64,000 nucleotides of DNA from Bettongia penicillata ogilbyi (GCA_023548195.1 JAJHZJ010000252.1:4627242-4691241), one strand, 5' to 3'; positions 1 through 11,460 are shown, numbered from the stretch's first letter. Numbers and translations: made by a program. Notes: generated by a model not told the origin, from the sequence alone.

Positions 1-785
1 TGATAAAAGATACTAAAAATCACATTTACTTTTTGTTTGTCATCACACTGTTGATTCATATGGAACTTATAATCCACTAAACCCTCCAGACTTTTTTTTT
101 TAAAGACAAATTGCTATCTAATTATGGCTTCTACATCTTATATATGTTTTTAAATTTAGCCTGGTTTAGTTGATGGTTTTTGAGACAAGATTTCCCTATC
201 TCACCCAAGCAGGGGCTATTGGTGGGTTCTGTCCTGCTCTAAAAAGACCTCTTCTGTTTCTGACCTGGGCTAGTTTTCCCTTCTTTAGGTAATTTGGTGT
301 CCCCCACCTACCACAGGCTCACCTTGATAATGTCAAATTTCATGCAAACACCTGACAGTTTGATCCACTCCAGTTTGGGACTTCAGAGATCCACCAACTT
401 TAGCCTCTAGCATTACTAGCATTACAGGCATGCATCTCCACATCTGACCCAAATCTGGTGTTTGTAAGGTCTGTGTGTAAGACTTTACATTTAGTACTAC
501 TAAATTTTGTCTTTTTGAATTTAACCTACTTGCTTTAGACTATCAAAACTTTGTTAAACTTGTATTCTATCCTGTTGTGTTACCTAACTTTTCAAGCTTT
601 GTCTCATTTACAACATTGATAAACATGTCATCTATGATTTTATCCAAGTCATTATAAAAAATGTTAAGTAGTATAGAACCAATCACAAGTTCTTGAGCCT
701 CTGGAGACCTGTCACATTGATATCTGACCATCTATATTTACTCTTTCCATCCAGAAATTGCACTATCAATTCCATATCTTTGCAT
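1..785 (-). mobile_element. CR1/L3-type LINE fragment, split by a 7SL pseudogene
   Basis: The plus strand reads as the antisense of a CR1/L3 LINE in two blocks, about 1-175 and 455-785. Recognisable remnants include the phrase around gataaacatgtcatctatg (620-638), the following atccaagtcattataaaaaatg and the ggagacctgtcacattgat segment near 702-720, all typical of the reverse-transcriptase and post-RT part of mammalian L3/CR1. The order of blocks fits one element whose 3' side lies at low coordinates. No open frame remains. The element is old and is interrupted by the 7SL retropseudogene. Family name is from remembered consensus text, not a search. Confidence 0.7.
181..450 (-). pseudogene. 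7SL (SRP) RNA retropseudogene, essentially full length
   Basis: The reverse complement of this stretch follows the 7SL RNA from end to end. It has the 5' Alu-domain stem region (tgcatgcctgtaatgctag), the central S-domain block with GGTGAGCC, GGGGGACACCAAATTACC and AGCCCAGGTCAGAAACAG, and the 3' Alu-domain end GGGTGAGATAGGGAAATC then CTTGTCTC followed by a short A run. 7SL RNA is the scaffold of the signal recognition particle, made by RNA polymerase III. This copy has many substitutions, sits inside a LINE and has an A tail, which fits L1-mediated retroposition rather than a working gene. Its length (about 270 bases versus about 300) suggests small deletions. Target-site duplications are not clear. 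Confidence 0.85.
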
Positions 786-819
786 ATCTTTTTCTTTAAA
801 AAATTGTATTCCAGGAAAG

Positions 820-1665
820 GATTCTGAGGAAATGGTGGACTAGGTCAGAAAATTCCAAGCTTTCTAGATTTCCCCCATAGATGAGATAACAATAGCACTT
901 CAGGACAAATATAGCATGGTAAAAATAAATAAGACTAAGACTAGAGCAGTGGTCCTCTTGGGACAATGAGAGAAGATCTGAAGAAAAACAACAGGACACT
1001 TCACTGTGAAGGTGAACACCTCCAGGCTAGAACCAGTTAAACAATAAATGGCAAGACCTGGGGTTAGCTAGGTTGGGAGTCTGCTTCAGCCCCAGCTACA
1101 GGAACATTTATTCCCAGGGCAGTAAGGGAAGTTGTGCATCTGAGCTGGGGATGATCCAGTGAGCCTCTGCTGACAAAGAATACCAGACCCAGCTGTGCTG
1201 TTGATATAGAAGGAACCAGCACATGCCTGGTGAATGTAGAAGCAGTGGGGCATGGACGCTACCTGCTATGGGCACTGAGATGAAGCTTGAAGTCTCTGTT
1301 TCAGTTCCAGGCTAGAAGGGAGAACAGAAGGAGGATCTGGGGTCAGAGGCACCATCTCCCATCCCCCAGGGCTAGAAGGGATTACAAATACTAAACTGCT
1401 ACAAAAGCACACACACACACACACACACGTAAAGGAGAAAGACTACAACCATAGATTATTACTATAGTAATAGAGAAAACCAGGGTTCATCTTCAGAAGA
1501 GGATAGTGAAAAAAAAGAAATCCTTTTCTATCCCAAAAGAGTGACATTAAATTATCATCTGCCCAAAAACAATTCATAGAAGGACTTGAAAAAGACTTTA
1601 AAAATCAAATGAGAAAGATTGAGGGGGAAAAAAAGGACAGTCTAAGGAAAACAAGATTATGAAAA
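820..1665 (+). mobile_element. L1/HAL1-type 5' end (5'UTR and start of ORF1)
   Basis: The segment begins with gaggaaatggtggactaggtc, which resembles the start of marsupial L1 5'UTRs, continues through a GC-richer leader with a CA run (about 1407-1428), and reaches ORF1-like coding around 1580-1625. There EGLEKDFKNQMRKIEG parallels the EELKKDFENQVRQVEE segment seen in the HAL1 copies. Stops follow soon after. It stops abruptly near 1665 next to L1 sequence in the opposite orientation, so it is a 5' fragment lacking its own 3' end. Confidence 0.6.
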
Positions 1666-1679
1666 GAAAGTCAACTAAT

Positions 1680-2110
1680 CAGAAAAGGAGATCCTTGTTT
1701 TACCCCTGACTTATTGGGAAGACTTCTAGTTTATTCCCGTGACAGAAAAGACTTGCTCTTGGTTGTAGATGGATACTATGTATCATTTTAATAAAGACTT
1801 CACTGATTTGCATGCTTTCTAGTTTTGTTTTTTAGACAGGAATGGGTGTTATATTTAGTCAAAAGCTTTTCCTGCTTCTGTTGAGATAGTCATGTAATTT
1901 TTGTTGCTTTTAATTATTATCATAGCTAATTATGCTTATAACTTTCCTAATATTAAACCAGCTCTGAGTTCTTGGTATATATCTCACCTGGTCACAATAT
2001 GTGATATTTGTGATTTATTGCTATAATCTCTTTGTTGATATATTAGTTGCAACATTTTTATCATTTTTCATTAGGGAAATTGATCTATAGTTTTCTTTTT
2101 CTTTTTTTTT
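1680..2110 (-). mobile_element. L1 ORF2 fragment, reverse-transcriptase region
   Basis: Read on the minus strand this matches the RT core of L1 ORF2. The plus-strand landmarks are agcttttcctgcttctgttg followed by agatagtcatgtaatttttg (near 1863-1902) and ggaaattgatctatagtttt (near 2075-2094), which are the antisense of a well-known L1 RT stretch. The same stretch occurs in the larger L1 at 36296-36545. No open frame survives. Confidence 0.7.
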
Positions 2111-2114
2111 CTTT

Positions 2115-2650
2115 CCTTGGTTTAAGTATCAAATGACTACCAAGATAAGATCAAAACAGGTGACACTATAAGCAAATTAGGAAACCAAGGCGTAGTTTAC
2201 CTCTCAGATCTATGGAAAAGGGAAGAATTTCTGACAAAACAAGAGATAGAGAGCATTACAAGATATAAAATGGATTATCTTGATTATATTAAATTAAAAA
2301 GTTTTTGCACAAACAAAACCAATGCAACCAGTTAGGAGGAAAGTAGAACACTGGAAAACAATTTTTATGCAACCATTTGTGATAAAATCCTCACTTCTCA
2401 AATATATAGAGAACTGAGTAAAATTTATAAGAATACAAGTCATTCTACAATTGATAAGTGGTCAAAGGATGTGGACAGATAGTTTTCAGAAGAAGAAATC
2501 AAAACTATCTATAGTCATTTGACAAAAATGCTCTAAATCACTATTAATTAGAGAAATGCAAATTAAAACAACTTTGAGGTACCACCCTCATGGCTAATAT
2601 GACAAAAAGGAAAATGATAAATGTTGAAGGAGATGTGGGAAAATTGAGAC
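2115..2650 (+). mobile_element. L1 ORF2 C-terminal fragment
   Basis: Plus-strand sequence follows the C-terminal third of L1 ORF2: agtttacctctcagatctatgg, then aagtttttgcacaaacaaaac, then gataagtggtcaaaggatgtgg and agaaatgcaaattaaaacaac. These are standard positions of the ORF2 thumb to cysteine-region coding sequence. It is broken by stops. It directly abuts an inverted RT fragment (1680-2110), an arrangement like that left by twin priming, although the ORF1 fragment upstream complicates this. Confidence 0.75.
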
Positions 2651-3660
2651 ACTAATGAACCTGGTTATCAAATCTCTATTTTTGTTGTAATTTTGTTGTA
2701 ATTTCTAATACAAATGGCATTTGTCAGAAGAAATAGATGCAAAATGAAAATTAAGCAACTCTGTCTTCTCTTTTCTGTCAGTTACCAGGGTACCATTCAT
2801 CTCAAGTTAAAGTCCCATTCATTCTCTTATCCTTCTTTCCTCCCAACAGCCCTAAAACCTCTTTTTGCTATCTTTAGTTCCTTTGCTAACCTTTACCTGT
2901 TCTGTACTTCAGGCCATCTGATGCTCTTTTTTTTTTTTTTTTTTTTTTTTGGCCAAATTGTGCTACATTGCTATGTTTCATTTTGTTACCTTCCCTTGTC
3001 CCACCTTCTATACATTTCTCTTTTTGAGTCTATCATTGAGAGAGTTCCTTGTGAATAGTTATTGGTCTATTCAGGCAAGTGTCAATTTTTGTGTCTCGTT
3101 TCAGTTGTTTCCTTTTGTGGTTTCAGAATTTCATTACTGATAGTTTTCCATCCCTCCTGAGGTAATTTTCCCTGAAGCATTTTACTCCATGGCATCTTAT
3201 GATGAGGTTACTCTGAACATTTTGAAATATGTTTTCCCAAAATATAAGTTGCATGTCAGACTATTTCTGGATTTCTCTTTCTTCATTATCTAAAAGGAAT
3301 TAGATACTGCCCACCATTTCTGTCCCAACAACCAGGTCTTTGCTTTAGAGAAAATCAGATTCACAATATAATTTTCCCTTCTTGATTTCTTCTCCTTTAG
3401 CTGCCTATTTGAGAGAGAGAGACAGAGACTGAGAGACACAGAAAGAATTTTACTAGATATCTGGATAAGTGAAGTCCCCCTGTAGTATCTAGACAACAGC
3501 TAAAAAGGATTCAGAAAGACCTGTTCCACATGTGTTTTCTATATGTGTACATTCTTGATTTGATTCTATTTTTTCAATGGGCATAGCTTGTATTTGTGAA
3601 AGTGTGAGCTCCAGGATTTGGGGGGAGAATATTTTGTATAAGCTTCTTACTTTATCATTG
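2650..3660. other. No recognised feature
   Basis: A/T-rich sequence with a 21-base T run near 2930-2950 and a short GA-rich patch near 3410-3440. Short open frames occur but have no recognisable domain and are rich in residues encoded by T runs. I see no gene or repeat I can name. Confidence 0.5.
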
Positions 3661-5621
3661 TTTTTTTTTTCCTTATTTATTTATTTATTTATTTAACTTT
3701 TTACATTAATTTTCACAAAATTTTGGGTTCCAAATTTTCCCCCCATTTATCCCCTCCCCCCCACCCCAATACACCAAGCATTCTAATTTTCCCTATCACC
3801 AATCTGCCCTCCCTTCTATCATCCCTCTCTTCTCTTGTTCCCATTTTCTCTTTTGTCCTGTAGGGCCAGATGACTTTCTATTCCCCATTAACTGTATTTC
3901 TTATTTCCTAGTAGCAAGAACAATACTAAACAGTTGTTCCTAAAACTTTGAGTTCCAAATTCTCCCCATCCCTCCCTCCCCACCCATTCCCTTTGGGAAG
4001 GGAATTCAATATAGGCCATATCTGTGTAGTTTTGCAAATGACTTCCACAATAGTCGTGTTGTGTAAGATTAACTGTATTTCCCTCCATCCTATCCTGCCC
4101 CCCATTGTTTCTATTCTGTCTTTTTATCCTGTCCCTCCCCAAGAGTGTTGACTTCAAATTGCTCCCTTCTCCCATTGCCCTCCCTTCCATCATCCCCTCC
4201 ACCCTGCTTATCTCCTTCTCCCCCACTTTCCTGTACTGTAAGATAGGCTTTCATTCCAAAATGAGTGTGCATTTTACTCCTTCCTTTAGTCGAATGGGAT
4301 GAGGGTAAACTTCATGTTTTTTTCTCAGCTCTCCTCTCTTTCCCTCCACTAAAAAGTCTCCTGCTTGCATCTTGAATGAGATATAATTTCCCCCATTCCA
4401 TTTCACCCTCTCTCCTCCCACGACATTTCTCTCTCACCATTTACCTTAATTTCTTTTAAGATATGGTCCCATCCTATTCATTTCACTCTGTGTTCTCTGT
4501 CTCTGTATGTGTGTGCATGTGTGTATGTGTGTGTGCATGCCTGTACATGTGTGTGTGTGCATGTGTGTGTGTGGGTGTACATCTGTGTGTGGTCCCACCA
4601 ACTACCCAGACACTGAAAAGTTTTAAGAAGTACAAATATTGTCTTTCCATGGAATGTAAACAGTTCACCTTTGGTAAGTCCCTTATGACTTCTCTTTGCT
4701 GTTTACTTTTTCATGCTTCTTCTCTTTCTTGTGTTTGAAAGCCAAATTTTCTTTTCAGCTCTGGTCTTTTCATCAAGAATGCTTGAAAGTCCTCTGTTTC
4801 ATTGAAAGATCATTTTTTCCCCTGAAGTATTATACTCAGTTTTGCTGGGTGGATGATTCTTGGTGTGAGTGCTAGTTCCTTTGACTTCTGGAATATCCTA
4901 TTCCACGCCCTTCGATCCCTTAATGTAGAAGCTGCTAGATCTTGGGTTATCCTGATTGTATTTCCACAATACTGAAATTGTTTCTTTCTAGCTGCTTGCA
5001 ATATTTTCTCCTTGACCTGGGAATTCTGGAATTTGGCCACAATGTTCCTACGAGTTTCTCTTTTTGGATCTCTTTCAGGCGGTAAACAATAGATTCCTTC
5101 AATACTTATTTTGCCCTCTGGTTCTAGAATCTCAGGGCAGTTTTCCTTGATCATTTCATGAAAGATGATGTCTAGGCTCTTTTTTTGATCATGGCTTTCA
5201 GGTAGTCCCATCATTTTTAAGTTGTCTCTCCTGGATCTATTTTCCAGGTCAGTTGTTTTTCCAATGAGATATTTCACATTCTCTTCCATTTTTTCATTCT
5301 TTTGGTTTTGTTTTGTGATTTCTTGGTTTCTCAGAAAGTCATTAGTCTCCATCTATTCCATCCTAATTTTGAGAGAACTATTTACTTCAGTGAGCTTTTG
5401 AACCTCTTTTTCCATTTGGCTAATTCTGCTTTTGAAAGCATTCTTCTCCTCATTGGCTTTTTGAACCTTTTTTGCCAATTCAGTGAGCCTATTTTTCAAA
5501 GTGTTATTTTCTTCAGCATTTTTTGGGGTCTCCTTTAGCAAGGTATTGACCCGTTTTTCATGCTTTTCTTGCATCTCTCTCATTTCTCTTCCCAGTTTTT
5601 CTTCCACCTGTCTAACTTTAG
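3661..5621 (-). mobile_element. HAL1 (half-L1) copy A, 5'-truncated
   Basis: On the minus strand the element runs from inside ORF1 (about 5621) to an A-rich tail (T run at 3661-3672). It has ORF1, a CA/TG microsatellite (4505-4590), a long purine-rich 3'UTR (pyrimidine-rich on plus) and an AATAAA-rich end. There is no ORF2. It matches copies B, C and D nearly base for base through the 3'UTR, so it belongs to the same young subfamily. Similarity to the other copies stops at about 5621 within the codons before EEKLGREM, a usual 5' truncation. A convincing target-site duplication was not found. Confidence 0.88.
4505..4590. repeat. TG/CA microsatellite in HAL1 3'UTR
   Basis: Imperfect TG dinucleotide tract with interspersed TGCA and TGTATG units. 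The same tract sits at the same element position in copies B, C and D, so it is part of the mobile element rather than a locus-specific expansion. Confidence 0.9.
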
Positions 5622-5625
5622 TCAA
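4810..5625 (-). pseudogene. HAL1 ORF1 (L1 ORF1p-like), truncated and interrupted
   Basis: This encodes an L1 ORF1p-type RNA-binding protein, missing its first ~85 residues by 5' truncation. In order it has a heptad-rich coiled coil (lysine/glutamate-rich, 5625-5353), an RRM-like domain with NVKYLIGKTTDLENRSRRDN, and the C-terminal domain with KILQAARKKQFQYCG through RIIHPAKLSIIL. In known L1 biology the protein trimerises through the coiled coil and coats the element RNA as a chaperone. A CAG-to-TAG change gives an in-frame stop at 5353-5355, just before the RRM. The downstream frame then stays open to the normal stop at 4810-4812. It is not functional as it stands. Confidence 0.88.
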
Positions 5626-7570
5626 AATCTAATTAAATCTACTCGTTGGCTATTAATGGGAAGTACACATTTGCAGATGCATTGCTAAGTACCACTAGCT
5701 ACCCACGTCTCTAGAACCTGAAATAGCAATCACTTTCTGAGACCCCAACCCATGAATGCAAGTTGAGGAGTAATCGAAGGGCTGTATGCAAAAATTACAG
5801 TATCTTTCCTCCCTAAGTAAATGAAGAAATCCCAGGGAAACTCAAAACCCCTGAATTGCTCTGTCAGAGTTAGACTTGCAGGGATAGCCAAAGTCCTCTT
5901 TTCCTACTATTGGAGAGTTTAAATATCAGCTATTTTCCAATATTCTAGACATCCATGAGTCAATACCCATCCCAAACCTTGACCTACACTTCAGGTCTGC
6001 ATCCTCCACTTCTTATTCCCTATGCCTGGTCCTGTTTAAACTAGAAAATAACCCTGTAAAACCCACCCCATGTCTCCCATTTGGGGACCCTAACACTATC
6101 CAGAACCCCAGTAGACTGTTCTTTGTCCAGCTTTCTTGAAGGACTTATGTTCTAACTCCCCTCAATGAAGCTTGTTTGATTTACTTCTTCTCTGAATACT
6201 CAAATCTTGGCTTAATTTTGTGTATCAGGGCTCAGCTTCCCAACCGTAATAGTTTTCTCCTTAGAAGTATCCAACATCACCCAGGGCTATAACTAAATGG
6301 TCTTAGCAGCCACACCTACTTCCCAAGTTTTACCTTTCAAAACATAGAGGGCAAGGTCTGAATCACGAACCATTTTCCATTATGGCAGGACCCTACTGCT
6401 TCCCCAACAACATGGTTATTACTGGGGGCTTCATGCCTCTCACATTTTTCTCCTGGAAACATATATGACAAATAAGGGATATTGCCTCTTTTCTTTATAT
6501 TGAGCTTTTGGAAGCCCCAAACCTTTCTAAACAAGAGGGTCTACAAAACAGGGAGTTACGAAAGCAGTGGTCTGGAAGAAGACCAAATCTCATTCACAGA
6601 TATAACCTTCTTAACCAGTTATTTATTTCCCAAATAACTTTTTTCCCATTTACATTTCTTAACTTCATTGGAAAAAAGTAAGGAAAATATGACCTTTGAT
6701 GCTGTGATCTTTAATTTCTTACCCAAGATGTCATAATATTTAGCAATGCCCTTTAAGTTCCTTCTGGTAGAATTATTATGCTAACATGAATCATCAGATG
6801 TATGTAGTAGTCATCTGTTGTGACAAGTTTTAGGAGGTCCTCTATTATGTAATGAATGCATGCCAGGAAAGACAACAGACATCTCTATTGTTATTATTGG
6901 GTTGACAAATTGCCACCTCAGTATCCCTTTCTATTCTTCCTCTGACCCTTCCTGGATAATCTTTCATCTGACAGATTCGGAGGTTCTATTATATCAGTCT
7001 TTGAAGAAAGAAATCTTCTTCCTCCTCAGATCATCCAGCTCCCTCTTCTTCAGGACAAGCTTTAGATATATAGTTTAGCTCTAATAAATCATGTCCTCTT
7101 TTCTTCCCCTCCCCCTCTGCTTCTCTCCTTCTGCTTTTCTACCTCCCAGTGTTTAAGTCTCCACACTTTCAGTTCAGATCACATTTTTACCCACTGAATC
7201 CTTGCTTCTACTTCCCTTAGGAACACTGGATTATCCCTAATAACTATAAGAGGTTATAATGTTATCAAGTCCCTTTACTTTCTCCAGGAAGATCACTTTA
7301 TAATATAGATAACAAATACTTGTTTGTAGCAGAAACGTAAATGTATACATTCAATGAACATTGATGAAAATTGCCTTCTGTTCTCTATACTAGTTGAAAC
7401 TTTCAACATCAGTTTTGTTTTGTTTTAACTCTGCAAGTATGTGTATACCTCAACCCTGAAAACTTGATTACATGTTTTTCTCTCAGCTATCATCGATCTT
7501 TATAATTTCACCACCCTGCCCTACTAAGGAAGTAGCTTCAACAACTCCAGTGTCATGCGTTACTACCCAT
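5622..7570. other. Mostly unassigned sequence; possible old LTR near 5900-6250
   Basis: A moderately GC segment around 6030-6230 has LTR-like order: a TATA-like ctgtaaaacccacccc, then ctcaatgaagcttgtttg resembling a retroviral polyadenylation/R region, then a T-rich stretch. No TG...CA ends, direct repeats or internal retroviral genes were found, so an old solo LTR is only a guess. The remainder (6330-7570) shows no gene or repeat I can name. Confidence 0.3.
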
Positions 7571-7768
7571 TCCTTCTTTATTAAAAATAACTTATGGAAT
7601 AAAATAAACATTTTCATAACACAGTATAATAAAAAAGATGATTGTACATGAAACTGCAAATTTAGTATACACAACTTGTTATGCCTTTCAAATATATAAA
7701 AAATTATCATGTAAATTTCTTTTATTCTTCCCTCCTCCAACCCTGCCAGAGAGATAGCTACCATTAGA

Positions 7769-7799
<31 letters not shown>

Positions 7800-8860
7800 A
7801 AAATTATTCTAAAAATGCTTCTATTTATCAGTTCTTTCTCTGAATGCAGATAGCATCTTTCTTCATGTGTGCTTTGTAGATAATTTGGATATTTATAATA
7901 GACAACTTATTCACTCAAAGTCATTCTTAAAACAATATTGCTGTTACTACATATAGTGTTCTCCTGGTTCTGCTCATTTAGCTCTTCATTATTTCATGCA
8001 AGTCTTTCCATGTTTTTCTAAAACCATTGAGCTCATTATTCGTTATAGCACAGTAATATTCCATCATAATCGTATGCCACAACTTGTTTAGGCATTCCCC
8101 AATAGATGAGTATCCCTTCAATCTCCAGTTTTTTGCCACCTCAAAGAGAGCTATTATAAACATTCTAGAACATATAAGTTTTTTCCTTTTCCCCTAATCA
8201 TTGTTGGAAATAGACCAAGTTGTGATATTGCTGGGTCAAAGGGTATAAATAGTTTAATAACTCTTGGGGCATAATTTCAGATTGCTTTCCAAAATGGTTA
8301 GATCATTTCACAATTCCACCAACAATGCATTAGTGTCCCAGTTTTTCCACATCCTCTCCAACATTTGTCATTTTCCCCTCCTATCATTTTAGCCAATCTG
8401 GTAAGTGTAAAATAATATCTTAAGGCTATTTTAATCCACATTTCTATAATCAATAATGATATAGAGCATTTTTATATGACTATAAATTGTTTTTATTTCT
8501 TTATTGGAAAATTGCCTGTGACCATTTATCAGTTGGGGAATGACTCATACTTTTATGTATTTTATAAAGTTCTTTATATATTTTAGATATGAGACCTTTA
8601 TCTGATGAACTATCTATGAAATTCCTCCCCCCAATTATTATGCTTTTCTTATAATCTTGGCTATATTAATTTTATTTGCAAAACCCTTTTAGCTTAATGT
8701 AATTGAAATTATGCATTTACACCTAGTTTTGCTCTCTATCTCATGTTTATTCATAAATTGTTTACCTCTCCACAAGTCTGACAAGTAATGTTTCATGTTC
8801 TCCTAATTTTCTTGTAAAATCTTGCTTTATATCCAGTTCATGTATCCATTTTGTTTTTAC
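7570..8860 (-). mobile_element. L1 3' end (ORF2 C-terminus and 3'UTR)
   Basis: On the minus strand the sequence holds the end of L1 ORF2 and its 3'UTR. The 8163-7978 segment encodes LFEVAKNWRLKGYSSIGECL and HTIMMEYYCAI, the equivalent of the conserved MEYYAAI region close to the ORF2 C-terminus. Further in, the plus-strand landmarks gctgggtcaaagggta (8231-8246) and ttttccacatcctctccaac (8342-8361) are L1 antisense. The element is 5'-truncated near 8860. A GT microsatellite (7775-7799) lies in its 3'UTR. No complete frame remains. Confidence 0.82.
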
Positions 8861-9540
8861 TCCTATTTTCCTTCTCAGCCTCTCTTTTTACCTTATCCCT
8901 AATACTTTATCTTCTCTCCTTGCCCTCTATTTCCTTATTTTATTGTCCCCTCTAAAACTCCCTCCCTTATCTATTCATCCAATCCTCCTAATCTCAGTCA
9001 ACCACACCTTTCTAAAAGTTCCTCCCGCACCCTATTCCCCAGTTTTCTTATGTCTCTAGAAGTTCAGAAGACTTCTAAACCTCTTCACATGTATATGTTT
9101 CTTCCCCTTCACCCAGATGAGAGTAAATTTCCAGTATTACCAGCCATCCACCCTACCTGCTTCCTCTTTATTAGTTCTTCCTTTCACACCCTCTTTTTAT
9201 GAGATAATTTCTCCTTTTAATCATTTCCTAACCAGTTTTGTTTTTTAGAATCACCTCTTCATATGTAAGTCGGTCCCCGTTCCATTTTACACTAAAATAC
9301 TCGACTCTTTCAACTTGCTGTACTGAATAATTGTTTTGCTTGACCTTTTCTCACTCACTTTATTTTGTCTTGCCAACTATCTTGTCTTACTTCCTGTCTT
9401 CCTCAAAATAAAAAAGACTCCTTAGTTCTTGATTTTACACTGCTCTCCTTAATCTTCTTTAAACCTCCTTAACTCTTCCACTTTTCCTTTTCCTTTCACT
9501 TTCTTTTACAGAGGCTGGAAGTAGAATCTGAAATGGTATC
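8860..9540 (-). other. Pyrimidine-rich tract resembling an L1/HAL1 spacer
   Basis: The stretch is T/C-rich on plus. Two short phrases, gatgagagtaaattt (near 9116) and atgagataatttctcc (near 9199), match gatgagggtaaactt and atgagatataatttcccc in the HAL1 3'UTR antisense (4299-4395). It may be a diverged L1 inter-ORF or HAL1 3'UTR remnant on the minus strand. The match is short and the call tentative. Confidence 0.35.
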
Positions 9541-9789
9541 TATACCTGACATTATTCTTCAATTTTTTTTTAATTCTTCAAGATTTCTCCAAATTTCTTT
9601 CACTCAAATTCAATATCTGTCTTTCTTCACTAATCCGAACCACCTATAAGTACTCTACCTGGTTCCTTATTCTCCCTAGTTCCCTGTCCTCTTCCTATAG
9701 AAGCTAGACTACCTTTCAGAATAGTGTAGCCGGTATAGTATTGCAGTTATTTTTGCATATATCTCATATTTCCTATTATTCCATAAACA

Positions 9790-9935
9790 CTTTGAGATCC
9801 AGTGTCATATCTTATTTATGGGATGTAAGTTTCTCAAGGGCAGGAACCATTTAACTTTTGTCTTTTTACTTCATTATCTAATACAGCACTTTGAAAATAA
9901 TAGGCACTTAATAAATGCTTGTTGATAGTATCCTC
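9790..9935 (+). repeat. L2/MIR-type LINE 3' end
   Basis: The order gtaagtttctcaagggcagg (9826-9845), a T-rich middle, then ataggcacttaataaatgctt gttgat is the familiar 3' tail of L2 and CORE-SINEs (ctcaagggcagg...gcttaataaatgcttgttga). Only the tail remains. Confidence 0.75.
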
Positions 9936-10384
9936 CATGATGTTTATCATGGTAATAGACCATAAATATTTTTAAATAAACAAATGAATAGTTAATAAAT
10001 AATGGCAATCACCGGCAAATCTACTTGACTGTTTTTGAGCTAAAGTGCCATAGAAATAAAGTGCTGGAGATCATCCCAGGAGGAACATTTCAGTTCTTTG
10101 CCCTGTAAAATTGCTTATTCAACTGCCAGAGGAAATGCCAACCTAATTGGCCTTGTCAGTCAGACAGTGCTCAGGAGGGCCAGTTAGCCTAAGAAGGAAG
10201 CTCAAGGAGGATTTCAGCCATAGGAGGTGAAAAATTATCAGTGCTCGACCCTAAGACAAGGAGATTTAAATGATTTCCTTGTGTTTAATGTCAACTGCAA
10301 AGTTGTATGTTCTTCAGTAATTAATGTGAACAGGCTAGGAAAACATTTGATATATTTTCTTTAAGAAACTGGAATTATCATAGA
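9936..10384. other. No recognised feature
   Basis: Unique-looking sequence. No open frame or repeat that I can name. Confidence 0.5.
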
Positions 10385-11460
10385 TTGTATTCTTCCAGGG
10401 AAGAGATCTCAGCATCCATCTAGTCCAAGCCACAGACCAAAAGAGTCTTCACTACCTGACAAGGAGTTATTGAGACTCTCCACAAAGACCTTCAAGGAGG
10501 GAAGTCTACCACTTCTTGTCGCAGTCCATTCCACTTTTTGGACAGGTACATGTTAGGAAATTCTTCCTGAAAACAAATCTAAATTGTTTTTTTTCTCAAT
10601 TTCTCCCCATCTTTTATTAGTTCATTTGTTTTTGTTTGGTTGGTTTTTTTGTGTCTTCTGGAGTCTCTCTTTCACATGACAGTTTTTCAAGTAATTGAAG
10701 AGTTATCATTCTTCTCCTCTCTCCACCCTCTTTCCACCTCTCTTTTCTAGACTATATATCCATTCATCCTTCAATATGTCCTCATGTAACTTGAACTGAT
10801 GTCTCTTCAGCATCCTGGTTTCCTTTCTCTGGATACTCTGTACTTCGTTAAAGTCTAACTATGGCACGTCAGTGAGAGACAATACTCCAGACAAGGTCTG
10901 AAAAGGGCAGAGTACAATGGGATTATCACCTTCATTTTCCTAGAAGTTATATCCTTCTTAGTACAGCCCAAGATTATATTACCTTTTGTTGGCTATTATA
11001 TCATACTGCTAACTCATATTGATCCTGTAGACCACTAAATCCCCAGTTGTTTAGAAAATAAATGCTTTCTAACCATTTAGCTCCCATCTTATGCTTGTAA
11101 TAATTATTTTTGTAACCAAGTTATGCCTTTGTACTTATCTTTTTGAATTTCAGCATATTATATTCAGTCCAATGCTTGAGATTGTCAAGATCCTTTTACA
11201 TCCTGACTGTCACACAGTGTGTTAGGTATGCCTCCATGTTTTGTGTTGATTGAAAATTTGATGAACATGACATGTCTTTATTTAAGTAATTCATAAAAGA
11301 CTAACCAGACAAATGTCAATGCTCATATCCTTAGGTCTCTCCTGGAGACCTCCTATCACATTGATGGAGAATCATTTGTAACCTTGAGTCTAGCTGTCCA
11401 ACTAGTTCCAGAGCCACCTAATTTTACTGTGCAGAGTTCACCTCTCTCCATCTTCTCCAC
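10385..11460 (-). mobile_element. CR1/L3 LINE, 3' half
   Basis: The plus strand is antisense CR1. The landmarks are ggaagtctaccacttctt (10500-10517), gcagtccattccactttttgg, gaaattcttcctga (10557-10570), atactccagacaaggtctga (10883-10902), agcagagta-like gggcagagtacaatgg (10905-10920) and cagcccaagattatatta (10964-10981). These occur in the same order in the CR1/L3 coding end and 3'UTR. No frame is open. The element seems to continue at 13630 after an inserted L1. Confidence 0.8.

Noticed and set aside
2714..3058. 114-codon open frame with a phenylalanine run
   Set aside because: The run is a T tract. There is no domain, no conserved context and no exon evidence.
4463..4738. Cysteine/valine-rich open frame
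   Set aside because: It is a translation of the TG microsatellite and 3'UTR of HAL1 copy A, antisense to the element.
3661..5621. Full target-site duplication for HAL1 copy A
   Set aside because: The flanks (actttatcattg and actttagtcaaa) match only loosely and with a gap, so no duplication is claimed.
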